Shown: positions 22,045 through 33,656 of the stretch, piece after piece | Layout of the letters: the number at the start of each line of letters is the position of its first letter | How positions within the stretch are numbered: position 1 is the first letter of the stretch | DNA from: Russula earlei | Lineage: Eukaryota; Basidiomycota; Agaricomycetes; Russulales; Russulaceae | DNA length: 64,000 bases | Assembly: GCA_025769875.1 (NCBI GenBank) | Contig: JAGFNK010000131.1 | Span: forward strand, 1-64,000 | Direction of reading: 5' to 3' | Notes under the pieces: generated by a model | Seen by the model: only the letters and a program-made list of their open reading frames with translations | What the model was told of the DNA's origin: nothing | Database searches by the model: none | Made by a program: the position numbers and the translations under genes

Positions 22045-22325
22045 ATGATGCAAACAGATCTGCATGTGCTCAGACAGACAACACGGTTGGAACGGTCTAC
22101 CCTCAAGCACATCCGCACTAAAATTGCCTCCCTCCGTGCGCAGACCAAGGAAGCATCTGAAGTGAAGGTGTTTGACTTTGACAAGTGGCTCACTGAAATC
22201 CAAGACAAGGAGCTGGCTGTGCACGCAGAGAAGAAGGCCACAAAGAAGGCTGAATGAGAGAGGGCATGTCTCAAACATGTGCAGGATGCAGCAGCAATGC
22301 CAACGGCGGCGGTGACATGATGAAC
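22045..22325 (+). pseudogene. Captured fragment of a SNU23/ZMAT2-type splicing gene
   Basis: The open frame at 22045-22257 encodes a basic, coiled-coil-like stretch with FDFDKWLTEIQDKE and AEKKATKKAE. After a TGA where Arg is expected and a one-base shift, the next codons read GGGDMMNMMGFSG. This order (DF-[DE]-x-R-x-x-E-[IL] helix, Lys/Glu-rich tail, final MMGFSGFG) is the C-terminus of the tri-snRNP protein Snu23/ZMAT2. Only the C-terminal part is present; the U1-type zinc finger is missing. It lies among repeats and shows CpG loss, so it is a dead captured copy. The functional gene is not in the window. Confidence 0.6.
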
Positions 22326-22340
22326 ATGATGGGCTTCAGT

Positions 22341-22490
22341 GGGTGAAAGGCTTGAGACACAAATGCATCATGTGAGCCAGGGCATGGTGTGGGCACTTGG
22401 TCAGTGGTGAGGGGTGGGCAATGTGGTTGAGGTCTTAATGTCAGGTGTGAGGTGGTAGCATGAGCATGTGGTCGGTAGCGAAGGATGGAA
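22341..22490 (+). repeat. Dispersed repeat, CpG-poor copy (pairs with 4020-4165)
   Basis: It aligns with 4020-4165, with CG replaced by TG or CA at most sites. It begins immediately after the SNU23-like fragment. Confidence 0.7.
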
Positions 22491-22619
22491 GGAATGGAGT
22501 GTCACATCACTTTGTCCATCGCGGTCCTGCACCCAATTCTGTGACCAGCCATGATTCACCTTAGACCAGACCAGATGACTGGTCATAACATGTCATAGTG
22601 CAAACCTCTTCCTATACCT

Positions 22620-23280
22620 AGATGTTTAGTGTGCATGTTTGAGGCAGAGGTGGAGACAAGGTGAGACAAGGTGAGGGAGGAAGCATGGTAGTGATGGGCT
22701 GTGGTGCACAAGTGGGTGGGCACCATGGAATGAACACGAGCACACGAAAACAGCCTGCAAAGCAGAACAAATCAGAAAGCCGTAAAAATGAAAGAAAGAA
22801 GCACACAGCTCAATGCATGAAAATTTGTGCATGCGGGACAAGACATGTTGCATGTGCATGCCAGGCGGAGGTGGTGATGGAGTGAGACGAGGTGAGGGAG
22901 GAGGTGTGGTGATGGCAAACATAGGCTGTGGCGCATGAGTGGGTGGGCACAGTACAAATGAAAATGCAGCCTGCAAAGTGGAATGAATCAGAAAGCCATA
23001 AAAATGAAAGAAAGAGAAAACAAAAATGCACATGGCTCAAGGTGTGAAAGTTGCGCTCGTGGGACAAGATGGGTTGCGTGCCATCAGGGTCTTGAGTCTA
23101 GGGATTGGCCAGATGAGAGAGAAAAAAAAAAGTACAGCTTAATGCGCAATTTTTGTGCATGCGGGAAGCTCAGTTGTGTCATCATGGATTCATGTGTCGG
23201 CATTTGCCCAGCATGCACGGAGAGAGGGAGCACATGAAAGTAGCGCACTGCATGATTCCCAAGCCAGCAGGAACCCACCT
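22620..23280. repeat. Irregular repeats with 'gcatgcgggacaa' core
   Basis: About three loose copies of a ~150-180 bp unit are present. Each contains 'aatcagaaagccrtaaaaatgaaagaaag', 'agctcaatgcatgaaa', 'tgtgcatgcgggacaagatg' and 'gaggtggtgatgg', with variation. It is related to 4440-5180. Confidence 0.5.
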
Positions 23281-24589
23281 TACAGTGCATGCAATGAGGG
23301 TGGTGGTGGAAAGTGGCAGCGACATGAGAGAGAGGGAAGTGGCAGCATGGTGGCAATGATGATACAAGGGTAAGGTGAGGCAAGTGCAGCTGTTCCTGGG
23401 TCAAGAACTGGTTTCAACCAGTCATCCTCCAGTCTTGGTTGGGACTGGTCTGAACTGGTCAATTGACTGCAAATGACCATGTGTAACTGGTCATGTGCAG
23501 TCTGGTCCAGTTTTTTGAGGATTGGGCAAACTGGTGGCCAGTCATGGTCACAGTCACACCAAAATTGTGGGAAAAACTGGACTTGACTGGACTTTGAAGC
23601 ACTAGAACACACAGAGAGAGGAAGGTATGTCTTGAAGGAGGAGAGCTCTTCTCAGTAGAGTGAAGAGAGACTCTTAGGGGAGGAAGGGAGAGGCAAAGAG
23701 TAGATGATAGATGGTGTGTGTGTGTGAAGAGTTGATGAAATGGAGAGGTGAATGTGGTTTGAGGATTAGGAGTGAGGTGGGTTGCAGGCAAATATGTTTG
23801 GACAAGAGTAGGTTGGATTCTACAAGAGACCAAGCTTAGGGCTTTGGTCACAAAGTACTGAGCTTATATATACAGGAGAAGTGCATCAGTAGCTGCACTT
23901 TGACTGTGCTACTAGCATAGTAGGAGTCATAAGTAGGAGTCATAGAGATGAGGCCATGAATGAGTCAGAACCAAGTGACTGTGCTGCACAGTAAGTGTGC
24001 AGCATTGCACAGTTGAACTTTGTGAAGTAAATATAAAAGGAAAGAGAACCAAACAAAGGGAAAGTAACAGCAATCCAGTGTTACCTGGACGTGTATGGAT
24101 CACATGATAAGACAGAAGGGATCACAAGACGTAAGAGATCATGAGACCAGTAAGTAAAGGGACATGCAAAGGAAGCAGTCCATAGCAAAAGGTAAGAAGT
24201 GAACGTAAAAGGAAAATATTGTAACACATTCAGAAGGTCACATTGGCAGTAACAAAAATGACATCAAATTGTATACTTGCAAGCTCAAGTAGGAGGAACT
24301 CAAACGTGCATACAGCAGCATCAGATCAATGTCAAGCAGTCTACACATGGGCATCCCTTACACGCACATTCCTAGATGTTAGATGACACACATCAGATGT
24401 TCCCATGATCGCAAACATCAAACGATGCATGGATCACTCTCCAATATAACCATTTATTCATATCAAATCTCCATTTCATCTCTATTCTTATCTAAACGTT
24501 ATCCAACACTCACTTGGCTGTCATGTTGACATATTCTAGCCTCCAGCTCTCCGATGGACCTTTCCCCAGACAATCCAGGTACAGATCAG
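23281..24589. other. No gene seen; decayed repeats
   Basis: A 'gactggtc'-rich stretch (23400-23600) is followed by purine-rich sequence with a TATA-like element near 23868, then AT-rich sequence leading into the Copia remnant. It may include a lost 5' LTR, but no terminal repeat is visible. Confidence 0.4.
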
Positions 24590-26340
24590 TAATGAAGATG
24601 GTTGTTGGGCCAGCCTCTCCACCTCACAAAATATAGTCATTCTGGTAAAAGACACACAATGCTACATCCGAAATACAATGCTGCTTTTGCAATAAACTTG
24701 GGCACACAGTCTGGACTACCAGAAGGAGAAGGCAATGAATACAAAAGTGACAGGCACTGACAGGAATGTCAGCGCGTACATAGTGGGCAATACTGCTCCT
24801 ATCACTGAGGTATCAGACGTCCAATGAATATGAGATTCTGGGTTTCCCTTTATGTGGCAGCTAGATCTTGATCAACTATGGAGCTCCTCATCATATTAGT
24901 CTGTTCTGGACTCCCAGCTTCATTATTTGCACTCCGGCCTCCAGATCTATTACTCTGGGAGGTTATACAGTCATCAGACAGATTGGGACTGGATCTGCGT
25001 CCATCCTGCTGGCCAGAAGGCCTTGGAGATATCCTTATTAACCCTCATAGACATTCTACATGTACCAAAGGCTGATGCATGCGACTACACAGTGCACGCA
25101 CTACTTCAGAACAGGGGATGCATCACTTACACTCAAGAGGGCTGTTCAAATTTACACATCAAAGATTGGAACATCGCACACAGCTATCTGGAAAACAATC
25201 TATTGTTTATTGACTTCATAACTCCAGCTCTACATGCACAAAGAAGTGTCCTATCATTACACATCTCGCATCAGCACATGAGGCATATGTCCACATGCAT
25301 GTTAATCTATTACTATGATTCTGGTACTTGGATCTCATTTGGCTTTACGGATCATGATCAGTTATCCTGTCCAGAGTATACACTTGGCAACTGAACACTT
25401 CTTTTCTGGGCTTCCCCTTAGCGATCGGATCCTTGGCTACAGATTATCTACAGCACCTTAGCTGATCTGCTGCATGCAAGATCAATTCGAGGCGCTAGCT
25501 ATTAGGCAATGTGTGCTCACATACTTATCAGTTCATGGAGGAATCAAACATAGATTAACAATGCTAGATTCACCACAGGAGAATGGAATTCCGGAAAGAT
25601 GGAATCGGACCCTTGAAGACAGAATGCACTCAAAGTTGCACAGCGCTGGTCTCACTCTCGGGTTCTGGAGCTTAGTACTAACACTGCCATCCACACTAAT
25701 GATCAGACTCCATCACACATTCTCTGTGCACACACACTTCATACACTGTGAATGGACTGACTGACTCCGGTTGTCTCACAATTCCACCTTCTTTAGATGT
25801 AGGGCATATGTCTACATGCCTGACCATCGTAATCTTATCACGTGACAAGCGCATACTGCATAGCCAGGGGACATGTTACAGACACTGCTCTGCCTGCACA
25901 ACTCTTGGTCCCTACAGAACCAGTGACATTCTCTGCCTTACTTTCACATGAACTGGATCATTGGCACTTCATTCCACACCTCCAGAAACCCCATTAGACT
26001 CCCTCACACCACACTCACTCTACCTTACCCCACCTATACAGCCAGTTGCACATGTTCTGCCATACCGTTTATGCCATCCTCACTTAGCATTATTGGGACA
26101 ATTCATTGGTCCACCGCATCCGCTCTCAGTTACACATCTTGGGTCTTATTTGCATCCATGTTCCAAATGTCTCGGAGGGACTGCACACACAGATCCAAGT
26201 GGGCGCTTATCACATATGGCTCAGCTACATGGAAGTGATCACTAGGCTACATATTGGGAAGGCACTTGAATCAGATTCTGCCAATGAGTGGCAAGTCGTG
26301 TGTCAAATATGTGATTGGCGCGCTTGCAAAAATTGGTACC

Positions 26341-27168
26341 TGTCAAGACTCACTGTTGAACTATCCAGTTCAAGAGCGAGGGGTAAGCTCAAAGACAAGT
26401 CGGTAGATGTCCAAGATGGCATGGGCAAGAAGTAGAGTCCAGAGCAGTAGCAAATACCAAAGAGGTATAGTTACTGGTAGAGTCGAAGCAGGTACACAGG
26501 GAAGAGGCCAGAATGGTCACAAGGGGACGGTCCTTAAAGGAGTATCCCAGGGATAGAGAGTGCCGTAAACAAATGGACAGTCTGAAGACTGTCCACTACT
26601 TTATTGAGTGCTTATATACTACAAGAGAACTGCTAAATAGGGAACAAGTCATAACCTTGTTATCAAGCACAATAGATGGATGAGTAAGAAGTCGGAGTGC
26701 ACTTACTCAGTCATGCTCAGTAAGCTTCTGAGTAAGAGGGCTTCTAATGATGAGTAAGAGCCCCTATTGTCCACGTGTTCACTGCTTTAGTACACATGCA
26801 AAGCACCTGATTCATTTACTGTTAGTTAGTTTAGGGCTGGTCATTTGAGGACTTGTAGTTTGGTTCAAGGAATAGAGTTGTCTATAAGGCCCTTTATATA
26901 GTTCTATTGTAGGGCACTTAGAGTCGTCCTAAAGGGTCCTTAGGGAGGCTATAATACTGTCCTGTATTGCAAAAAGGGTTGCCATTAAGTGGGGCTTGCT
27001 GTATGTCGATTGTGCCAAGAATCACTTGCGCGACAGTGCACGTGCGATATTGTGGACACCTCTACTCACCCCTTTTGTCCATGTGAACAGGGTGACACCA
27101 TAGGGATTGGGTTTCCTCTCATAAGGAAGGGTCCTTCAAGGGCCCTTTCCAGAGAATGGTTCATGACA
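26341..27168 (+). mobile_element. Solo LTR, family A copy 3
   Basis: 828 bp, TGTCAAGACTCACTG...TTCATGACA, with the target duplication gtacc at 26336-26340 and 27169-27173. Inserted in the Copia polyprotein remnant. Confidence 0.92.
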
Positions 27169-27876
27169 GTACCTGGGATCTCAATTGATCTTATAGATCT
27201 TATCGGAATGGGTGTGCTGCACACAAATCTTGGAGATTTTGTGCATGTTTCAGTTGCACAGGGGTTCACCCAATTTACAAGGCATTGACATTGATGAAAC
27301 CTTCTCACCAGTAGCCAGGTCCAAGTCTTAGCGACTCTTGTTCAGCGTTGGCCATGCGAACACATTGGGAAATGAACAGACATCTTGTTGACGTTCCTAT
27401 TTGGCTCACTGGGTGACAAGATTTAGTTTTATTGGAGCAACCACAGGCTTCATCACACTGGATGGACAAGAAAGGTTTTCTTTGGTCTTACACAGGCCTA
27501 TCATACATGGGACTTACATTCTCATGGAGTCCTTAGTGACTCATGTTTACATGCATGCATTCTCATGCGAGCATCAACTTAGCACACACACATTCTCATG
27601 CAGGCTTTACAAGTCATACACACGCATTCTCATGCGGGCTTCACATTCATGCGGGCATTGGTTTCACATGCACACATTCCTATGCGGGCACTTATCTCAG
27701 CTTCGTGCTCACACATTCTCATGCGGACATATGTCATTGCCAAGACACGGGGGAATCCATTGCCATTTCCTTATCAGTTCACATCCTCTCTGCCAATGAC
27801 ATCATTATCTTAGGCAACCCTCGCGGTCTCAGCGCTCACATCTATGGGCACATATACATCCTTGTCCATATGCTAC

Positions 27877-28706
27877 TGTTACGAACCAAGGCCAAGTCCT
27901 GGCCAAAGATTGTCCTATTTTACTCAAGAAAAACCTCTCTCACTTTGCATTGCCAACTCCCTTCCATTTTCTGGGCTATCCCTCCTGCGGTACAAGATAT
28001 TGCTATTGCAAAGGCACTATAACACGACCAGGCACCAGTTTCCTAATCGGGTAATCATCGCGTGGCAGCCACATGGCCACTCAGCCACCATGGACCCGAA
28101 ACAGCGGCACAAACTCTTAGAAACTGTTGCATAAATCATCTGATGTCATCAAGGCTCCAATGACATCATGGCTGACTGAGCGACTCCACAGTGACCTCAT
28201 AGGCTCACTAAGCAGCTCCACAGTGACATCATAATGATGTCATCGCTCCACAATGATCAGTAATGCGCTCAGTAAGCCTGAAAGCTGACACAAGCAAGTT
28301 TATGCCTCTGTAGTCCTATTGGATGGTACCAAAGAGTCTAGAATAGTCCCAGTGCTTTGTAATCGACCCTGTACACTGTATATAAGCCCCAATGAAGCAT
28401 GGCAGTCGTCAGACTGTCCATTTGTGATACTCTCATCTTCCTGGGTACTCCCCTGCGACCGCTCAGTCTAAAGATTCCCCTCGCTTCCAAGGTACTCTTC
28501 AACGACCGCCTTGTTTAAAGTCCCCTCGCTACACTGGCCTCCAGCCTTCGCCTTTGTCTCTTGCAACACCTACCAGTCCCCGTCTGGTACCTCCTCGTCG
28601 TTTGGCTCGTCCTCTTGTTCAACGCCACCTTCGCCGCGTACCATCTGTTCCGACCCTTGCCCACCTGCTCCTGAGTCCTTAGTGATCAGCAGTACGTGTC
28701 TTGACA
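27877..28706 (+). mobile_element. Solo LTR, family B copy 2
   Basis: 830 bp, TGTTACGAACC...GTCTTGACA, with the target duplication gctac at 27872-27876 and 28707-28711. Inserted in Copia RT; the RT sequence resumes with YKLTDLGK. Confidence 0.92.
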
Positions 28707-29374
28707 GCTACAAGTTGACAGATCTAGGCAAGATCGTGTCATATCTCAGGATCCACGTTACACACGATCACTCAGCTAACACAGACATCGATCATTCAAG
28801 GTACATCTCAGATCTCTTCAGGATGGCAGATTCCACTCCGCTCCACTTCTGTAATCTTGGAGGTCTTGCCTCAGGATGGCAGGACTTCCGTTCCACTTCC
28901 GCATTCCACTTCCACATTCCACTCCGTTCCAACGCAGAAGTCCAGTTGATCAAGCACTCCGGAGACGCAACGCCTATGGCAATTAGGCAATATATTAATG
29001 TTTTAATGGCAGCCTCCCTTATGTGCAGATCTGAACACTTCACTGGACACTTTCCTGGCAGTCTCTCAACTGCATCTACACTTTCCTGGCAGTCTCTCAA
29101 CTGTGCATTTACACACATTCACATGTGTTCACACTTTCCTTTGCAGTCTCTCACCTGCATACACATATTCATTTGGAGTCTTTCAACTCGCAGTCTCTTG
29201 ACTCACCTACTCTTTAATCACTTGCATTTCACTGCAATACCTATAGGCCTCATCAAGACATCCACCTGCTGATGGTCTACCAAGATGCACGCACACTAAG
29301 CATGACTGCACTCCTTCATCACTGGGTTAGATTCATTTTGATCTAATCTACGAACTGTCTCAATCACAGAGGGA

Positions 29375-29895
29375 TGTTGAGATTATCATTGATTTGGTGT
29401 GTTACCACTACCCTGGGACGTTGTGATGTAATCACAGCTCAGACGCATTGATGTGTCGGTTACACAGACCAGGCATCACCAGTATAGCTCAGGCGCATGA
29501 TGCATTGGATCACACAGACCGGCTTAGATCATATGCTGAGATCTGCGTTACTTACAATGATAAGTTAATTGATGACAATTGGTAGCTACTAATGACTGAT
29601 CCTTGTATGATCTTTGTTTCTTATTGATGGTAGCTACTTGCAGTGTACTTAGAGATGCTCTGGAGTACTTAAGAGCATCGTATTTCGATAGATCACTTCA
29701 GTCTTGTCTTACACAATACTGAAGTGAGTACTTACTGTTTCCTATCTTATCTCTCGCATCTAATCACACATTGTAGATATCTCATGATAGGTATTACTGA
29801 ATTATAGTCTTGTCTTACACAATACTGAAATATCTTGTGATAGATCTTAAGGATCTTATCGTTGTTATCATAACCTGCACCCATCTGCTTCAACA
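29375..29895 (+). mobile_element. LTR, family D (3' LTR of the Copia remnant)
   Basis: 521 bp, TGTTGAGATTATC...CTTCAACA, preceded by the purine tract cacagaggga. Much of it is the reverse complement of the family D solo LTR at 17168-17643. No matching target duplication, as expected for one LTR of a longer element. Confidence 0.75.
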
Positions 29896-30023
29896 CAAAG
29901 AGCTGGTTACCCATCCAGATAGAGTGGCCCATATATCCTTGACCAGGCTCGTAGAGTGCACTCAGGATAAGAGCAAAGGAAGTAGTAACAAAGGAGTCAG
30001 CTGGGAGGGATCATACTGTATGG

Positions 30024-30530
30024 ATATGGCAGTTTGAAATTTTGCATGCAGATCAGCACCCAAAAATTGAAACTTCAAGAACTGAATATTAGGCTCCCAT
30101 ATTTTAGTTGCACCTAGATACAGTATATGAGGTTCTATTGTACAAGTTTCAAGTCAATCTGTTGAGAAATGGTTGAGATATGGCAGTTCAACATTTCACA
30201 CTCAGATCACACCCAAAACTCGAAACTTCAAGAACTGAGAATTAGACCCCAACTCTTGGGCTGCACCTAGATACAGTACATGAGATCCCACTGTCGAAGT
30301 TTCAAGTCAATTGATTCAAAAACAGTTGAGATATGGCAGTTCAAAGTTTTGCACTCATGTCAGCACCTGAAAATCAACATGTCAAGAACTGAATATTAGG
30401 CTCCCACATTTTAGCTGCACCTAGATGCAGTATATAAGGTTCCACTGTCAAAGTTTCAAGGCAATCTGTTGAGAAACTGTTGAGATATAGCAGTTTTAAT
30501 TTTGCACTTGAAATGACATCCAAAAATGGC
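30024..30530. repeat. Tandem array, 153-154-bp unit
   Basis: Units start at 30024, 30178, 30331 and 30485, each with atatRgcagtt; three are full and the last is partial. The conserved core is aacttcaagaactgaatattagg then gctgcacctagatRcagtat. Copies are clearly diverged. Confidence 0.9.
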
Positions 30531-30534
30531 AAGT

Positions 30535-32830
30535 GCAAGGTCACGTGAAAACGACGGTAATTGCAGCCATGATACTATTGATGTCATAAGCAGGGGGTTG
30601 TTCTTCTTCTTTGGATTCCTTTGTTGGTTCATCTTCTTCTGCTTCTGTGGTTCAAGCTTTGACATATTTTCCCTTTTGTTTAGGATTGTCCCTTTTCTTC
30701 CTTTGAGGGCATTGTCAACTCATATGGCCAACATTCTTGCATATGATGCATTTCCTTCTGCTTGTAACTTCTTTCTTTCTTTGTCACTAAGTCTTTGAGT
30801 GGTTCTTACAACATCCACATGAATAGCATTTGGATCCTTTTTGGCCTCCTTTCCTTCCAATTGTGAAGCCATTGTGCCCTTGAACTTAGATTTTCTGATG
30901 TCCCTAATGTTACAGCATTGCAGCCATTGGAGTGTTAGCTCAAGGTTTAGTAGGGCCAAGTCCCTGTGACTTGGTTCAAGGGGTTCAATGGGGGCCAGCT
31001 TGAGGAGACCGGTTCAGAGGTTTAGCATGTCAAGACTAAGTCAAAAGATGACCTAATCCATAGACAGAGTTGATCTCCTGGTCTCACAGAAGAGGAGGAC
31101 AATGAGAGAGAAGCAGAGGAGGAAGAGGAACACAAAGGTCCCTTGTGGTGAGCTCAGGTCAAGCAGAGTGTAAGCCAGCACAACACAAGTTGTGATTGAG
31201 AGAGTTATACAGGGCAAGGAATATGACAGGAAATGGGACAAAGCTAAGCTTGGGGTATTTCCCAGCTTTTACAGGTGCTTAAATACTGTATCTAGCAAGG
31301 CTGTACAGTACTATATGCAGAACAATAGATGATACTAAACCAGTAGCAAAAGGAGCTCAAACCATAGATGAAACATTGCAAGTGAAACAATAAGGGACTA
31401 CCAGCATCAAGGGATGAAATGGTAACCAAGGGGATGAGGGTGACAGTAGAGAACAATAACAAGGAAAGAAGGGGTTAGTGACAAACTGACAGGAGGGTAG
31501 ATCATAACACCTAAGGCTTTCTTAATTTCATTCAAGGCTGCAGCTTCTTCCCTTGCTATGGTTTGCCATGCATCCAGATTGCCTGCTGCAGGTAGAGGCC
31601 TTCTTTGAAGAATCATAGCATGTAAGTTTCTCTGGAGTCCATCTCTGAACAGTTTAACTGTTCCTTGTGTGTTTCTTGGCCATCCAGATGCAAGCAGATA
31701 TTGATTGAAGGTTGCAATGAAATCATCCAGTTCTCCTTCCTTCATGGTGAGTTGCTGAATATTCATTGTGGCATCTTCTATGGTTGTACTATCATGCCAC
31801 TGATTTAGAAAATCTGTTGAGAAGAGATTCCATAGGTCTTCATCCTCTCAAAGGTGAGTTGGTGGTAGTTGATTTGCATGATCTCCTTGAACTCTTCATA
31901 ACAAGGCTTCCAATTGTTGTATTACCCAACCATCAACTTTATCTCCTTTTATAAAGGAGAGTGTGCAAGCCACTCTTTCATAGGGAACTGTTATGATGCT
32001 GCTTTGAGAGTTCATGATTCTATATAGTTCAAATTCTTTCATGGACTGTATGGTCTTCTTCCTATTCCTGCGAACATTGCTGGGGGTTGTCCTCTCATAG
32101 ATCCAGTTCCTCCTAGAAGCTGTTGAGCTGGTCCAACAGGTCCTACTTGGGGTGGTCCTCCCCCAGGTTATATTCCTCTGTCTGGTTGTCCTCCTCCACC
32201 TGATGGTCCTCCATCCAGCAGTCCTCCTCCTTGAGGTACATTGGGCACCAGCATTGTTCCATGATGAGTGGCATACAAGTTCCCAGATGTTGATGAGTGG
32301 TTTGTGTTGCTATTTGAGTGGTAGTAGCCATTATTCCTGATGCCACTTGCATTGGATCTATTGCTGTGGCAAAATGTGCAGTGAGCTTGTCTATTAGCTC
32401 CTTGTTCTTCTTGATCCTGGTGTATCTTCCAGCAATTCTGATTATTTTGGTTTGTCAGAACTTGTTATTGATATGACTTGTTCCAGTTCACTTCTGAACA
32501 ACCACCTGCTTGTATAGGGCTTCTTCTTGGTTCCTAAGCCAAACTCTTCTGGGTTGGCAATGAAATTGTCTTCAAGTATGTAGAACCTGTCCTTGTCCCA
32601 ATCAATGAAATACCACTGATCGTTGATGTATTCTGCAGGTCAGACTGCATTGTTATACTGAACTTCAAGAAATCTGCCCTCTGGTTCTGTAGTAGGATGC
32701 CAATGTGCTCCTACACCAGTCAAGGAAAAGTTTTGAAGGTTGTTAGTTCATCCTTGAAATCTTGCATATCATTTTCCATTACTTCCTACTTTGAATGGAA
32801 TGTTGATTGACTCTGACTCCAGTTTTGCCT
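30535..32830 (-). pseudogene. Gypsy element 2: degenerate gag
   Basis: Read on the minus strand: an N-terminal gag domain with YINDQWYFIDWDKDRF (about 32620-32580), related to YINDQWYFIDYHKG of Gypsy element 1. It is followed by a Gly/Arg/Pro-rich linker, a retrotransposon gag core (ELDDFIATFNQYLLASGW, LHAMILQRRPLP; 31766-31515) and a zinc knuckle CIICKNVGHMS-stop-QC (about 30775-30735). Stops and frame changes are frequent. The solo LTR at 30908-31509 splits the core from the knuckle. Protease, RT and integrase are absent. Confidence 0.8.
30908..31509 (-). mobile_element. Solo LTR, family E
   Basis: 602 bp with TGTTAC...ATAACA ends, and the target duplication cctaa at 30903-30907 and 31510-31514. 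It interrupts the Gypsy 2 gag. Orientation uncertain; minus is chosen because that reading starts TGTTATGATC, like family B. Confidence 0.88.
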
Positions 32831-33109
32831 AGCTTTCAATTGTGATATTGCCAAGCTTGCTCTTAGCAAAAATACCAATGATTTGACTATGTTCTATATC
32901 CTTCTTTTCTCAGATATAAAGTCTTGGAGGAATCCCTGCTTGGCACAGGTACTTTCCTATAACAACTTCTGTGTAAGTTGGGATCCAAATTTTGCTCCTG
33001 CTTGGTGCAAAGGTTAATATGATCAACTTATGTTAAGATTTGTTCAATCTTATTTTCCACTCTAGTGATATAGTTGCTTGATACAGTTCAAGCACTAGAC
33101 TTCAAATCC

Positions 33110-33545
33110 TTTGATATTATCTCAGGGAGAGTGAATGGAGAAGATGAGAGGGGCCTCTTATTGCTTCTAAGCAGTAACTTTGTTGAGAGAGCAAGAATTG
33201 TGTACAATTCAAAAAGTAAGTCAAGCATAAGGCTCAACTCTTGATACACCAGAGTATTTATATTGTATCTCCACAACAACTGATCTGATTCATATGAAAC
33301 TTGGGGAGCACATAGCTGAGACCCACTACTATCCAAAAATGAGGACTGCAATTCAAAGTATTAGTGACAACTCACACATGAGTCATTCTTTCCTAGTATC
33401 TGTCATCAGTCCAATAAGCCATCACTAAGCATCAGTCACCCTATCAATCAGTGATAACAAAGCATCAGTCAGCCAATCAGTAAGCAGAAAAGAGTAAGCA
33501 ATCATAGGTAAGCAGTCAATCATGAGCGCAAGTTGAATCCTAACA
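33110..33545 (-). mobile_element. Probable 5' LTR of Gypsy element 2
   Basis: On the minus strand the segment begins TGTTAGGATTCAACTTGCG at 33545 and carries a TATA-like box (aatataaata) near 33255-33265, upstream of the minus-strand gag. The 3' boundary is approximate. It abuts a truncated family B LTR tail. Confidence 0.5.
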
Positions 33546-33616
33546 CCCTACTGTCTGTTCTGACCTTTGCCCACCTGCTCCTGAGTCCTTAGTGATCAGC
33601 AGTATGTGTCCTGACA
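33546..33616 (+). mobile_element. Truncated LTR tail, family B
   Basis: The last ~70 bp of family B (ctgtctgttctgacctttgc...gtcctgaca) match 18978-19047 and 28637-28706. The rest of this copy is missing, which suggests that another element inserted into it. Confidence 0.75.
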
Positions 33617-33656
33617 ATTGCTGCCTTGCAGTGGGGATGTTTGGAAACCCATTTGC

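Larger units (their letters stand above)
24590..29374 (+). pseudogene. Copia element: gag-pre-integrase, integrase, RT
   Basis: Plus-strand remnants in Copia order: gag-pre-integrase (DILHVPKADA, GCITYTQEGCSNLHIKD; about 25050-25230), integrase core (HRLTMLDSPQENGIPERWNRT at about 25550-25610), RT entry (VAQGFTQ, DETFSPVAR; about 27255-27330), the modified YVDD region (ANDIIILGNPRG; about 27800) and YKLTDLGKIVSYLRIHVT (about 28709-28765). Frames shift repeatedly and stops occur. Solo LTRs at 26341 and 27877 split RT. RNase H is not clear. A purine tract (cacagaggga) and an LTR at 29375 mark its 3' end. CpGs are better preserved here than in the Gypsy remnants. Confidence 0.8.
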
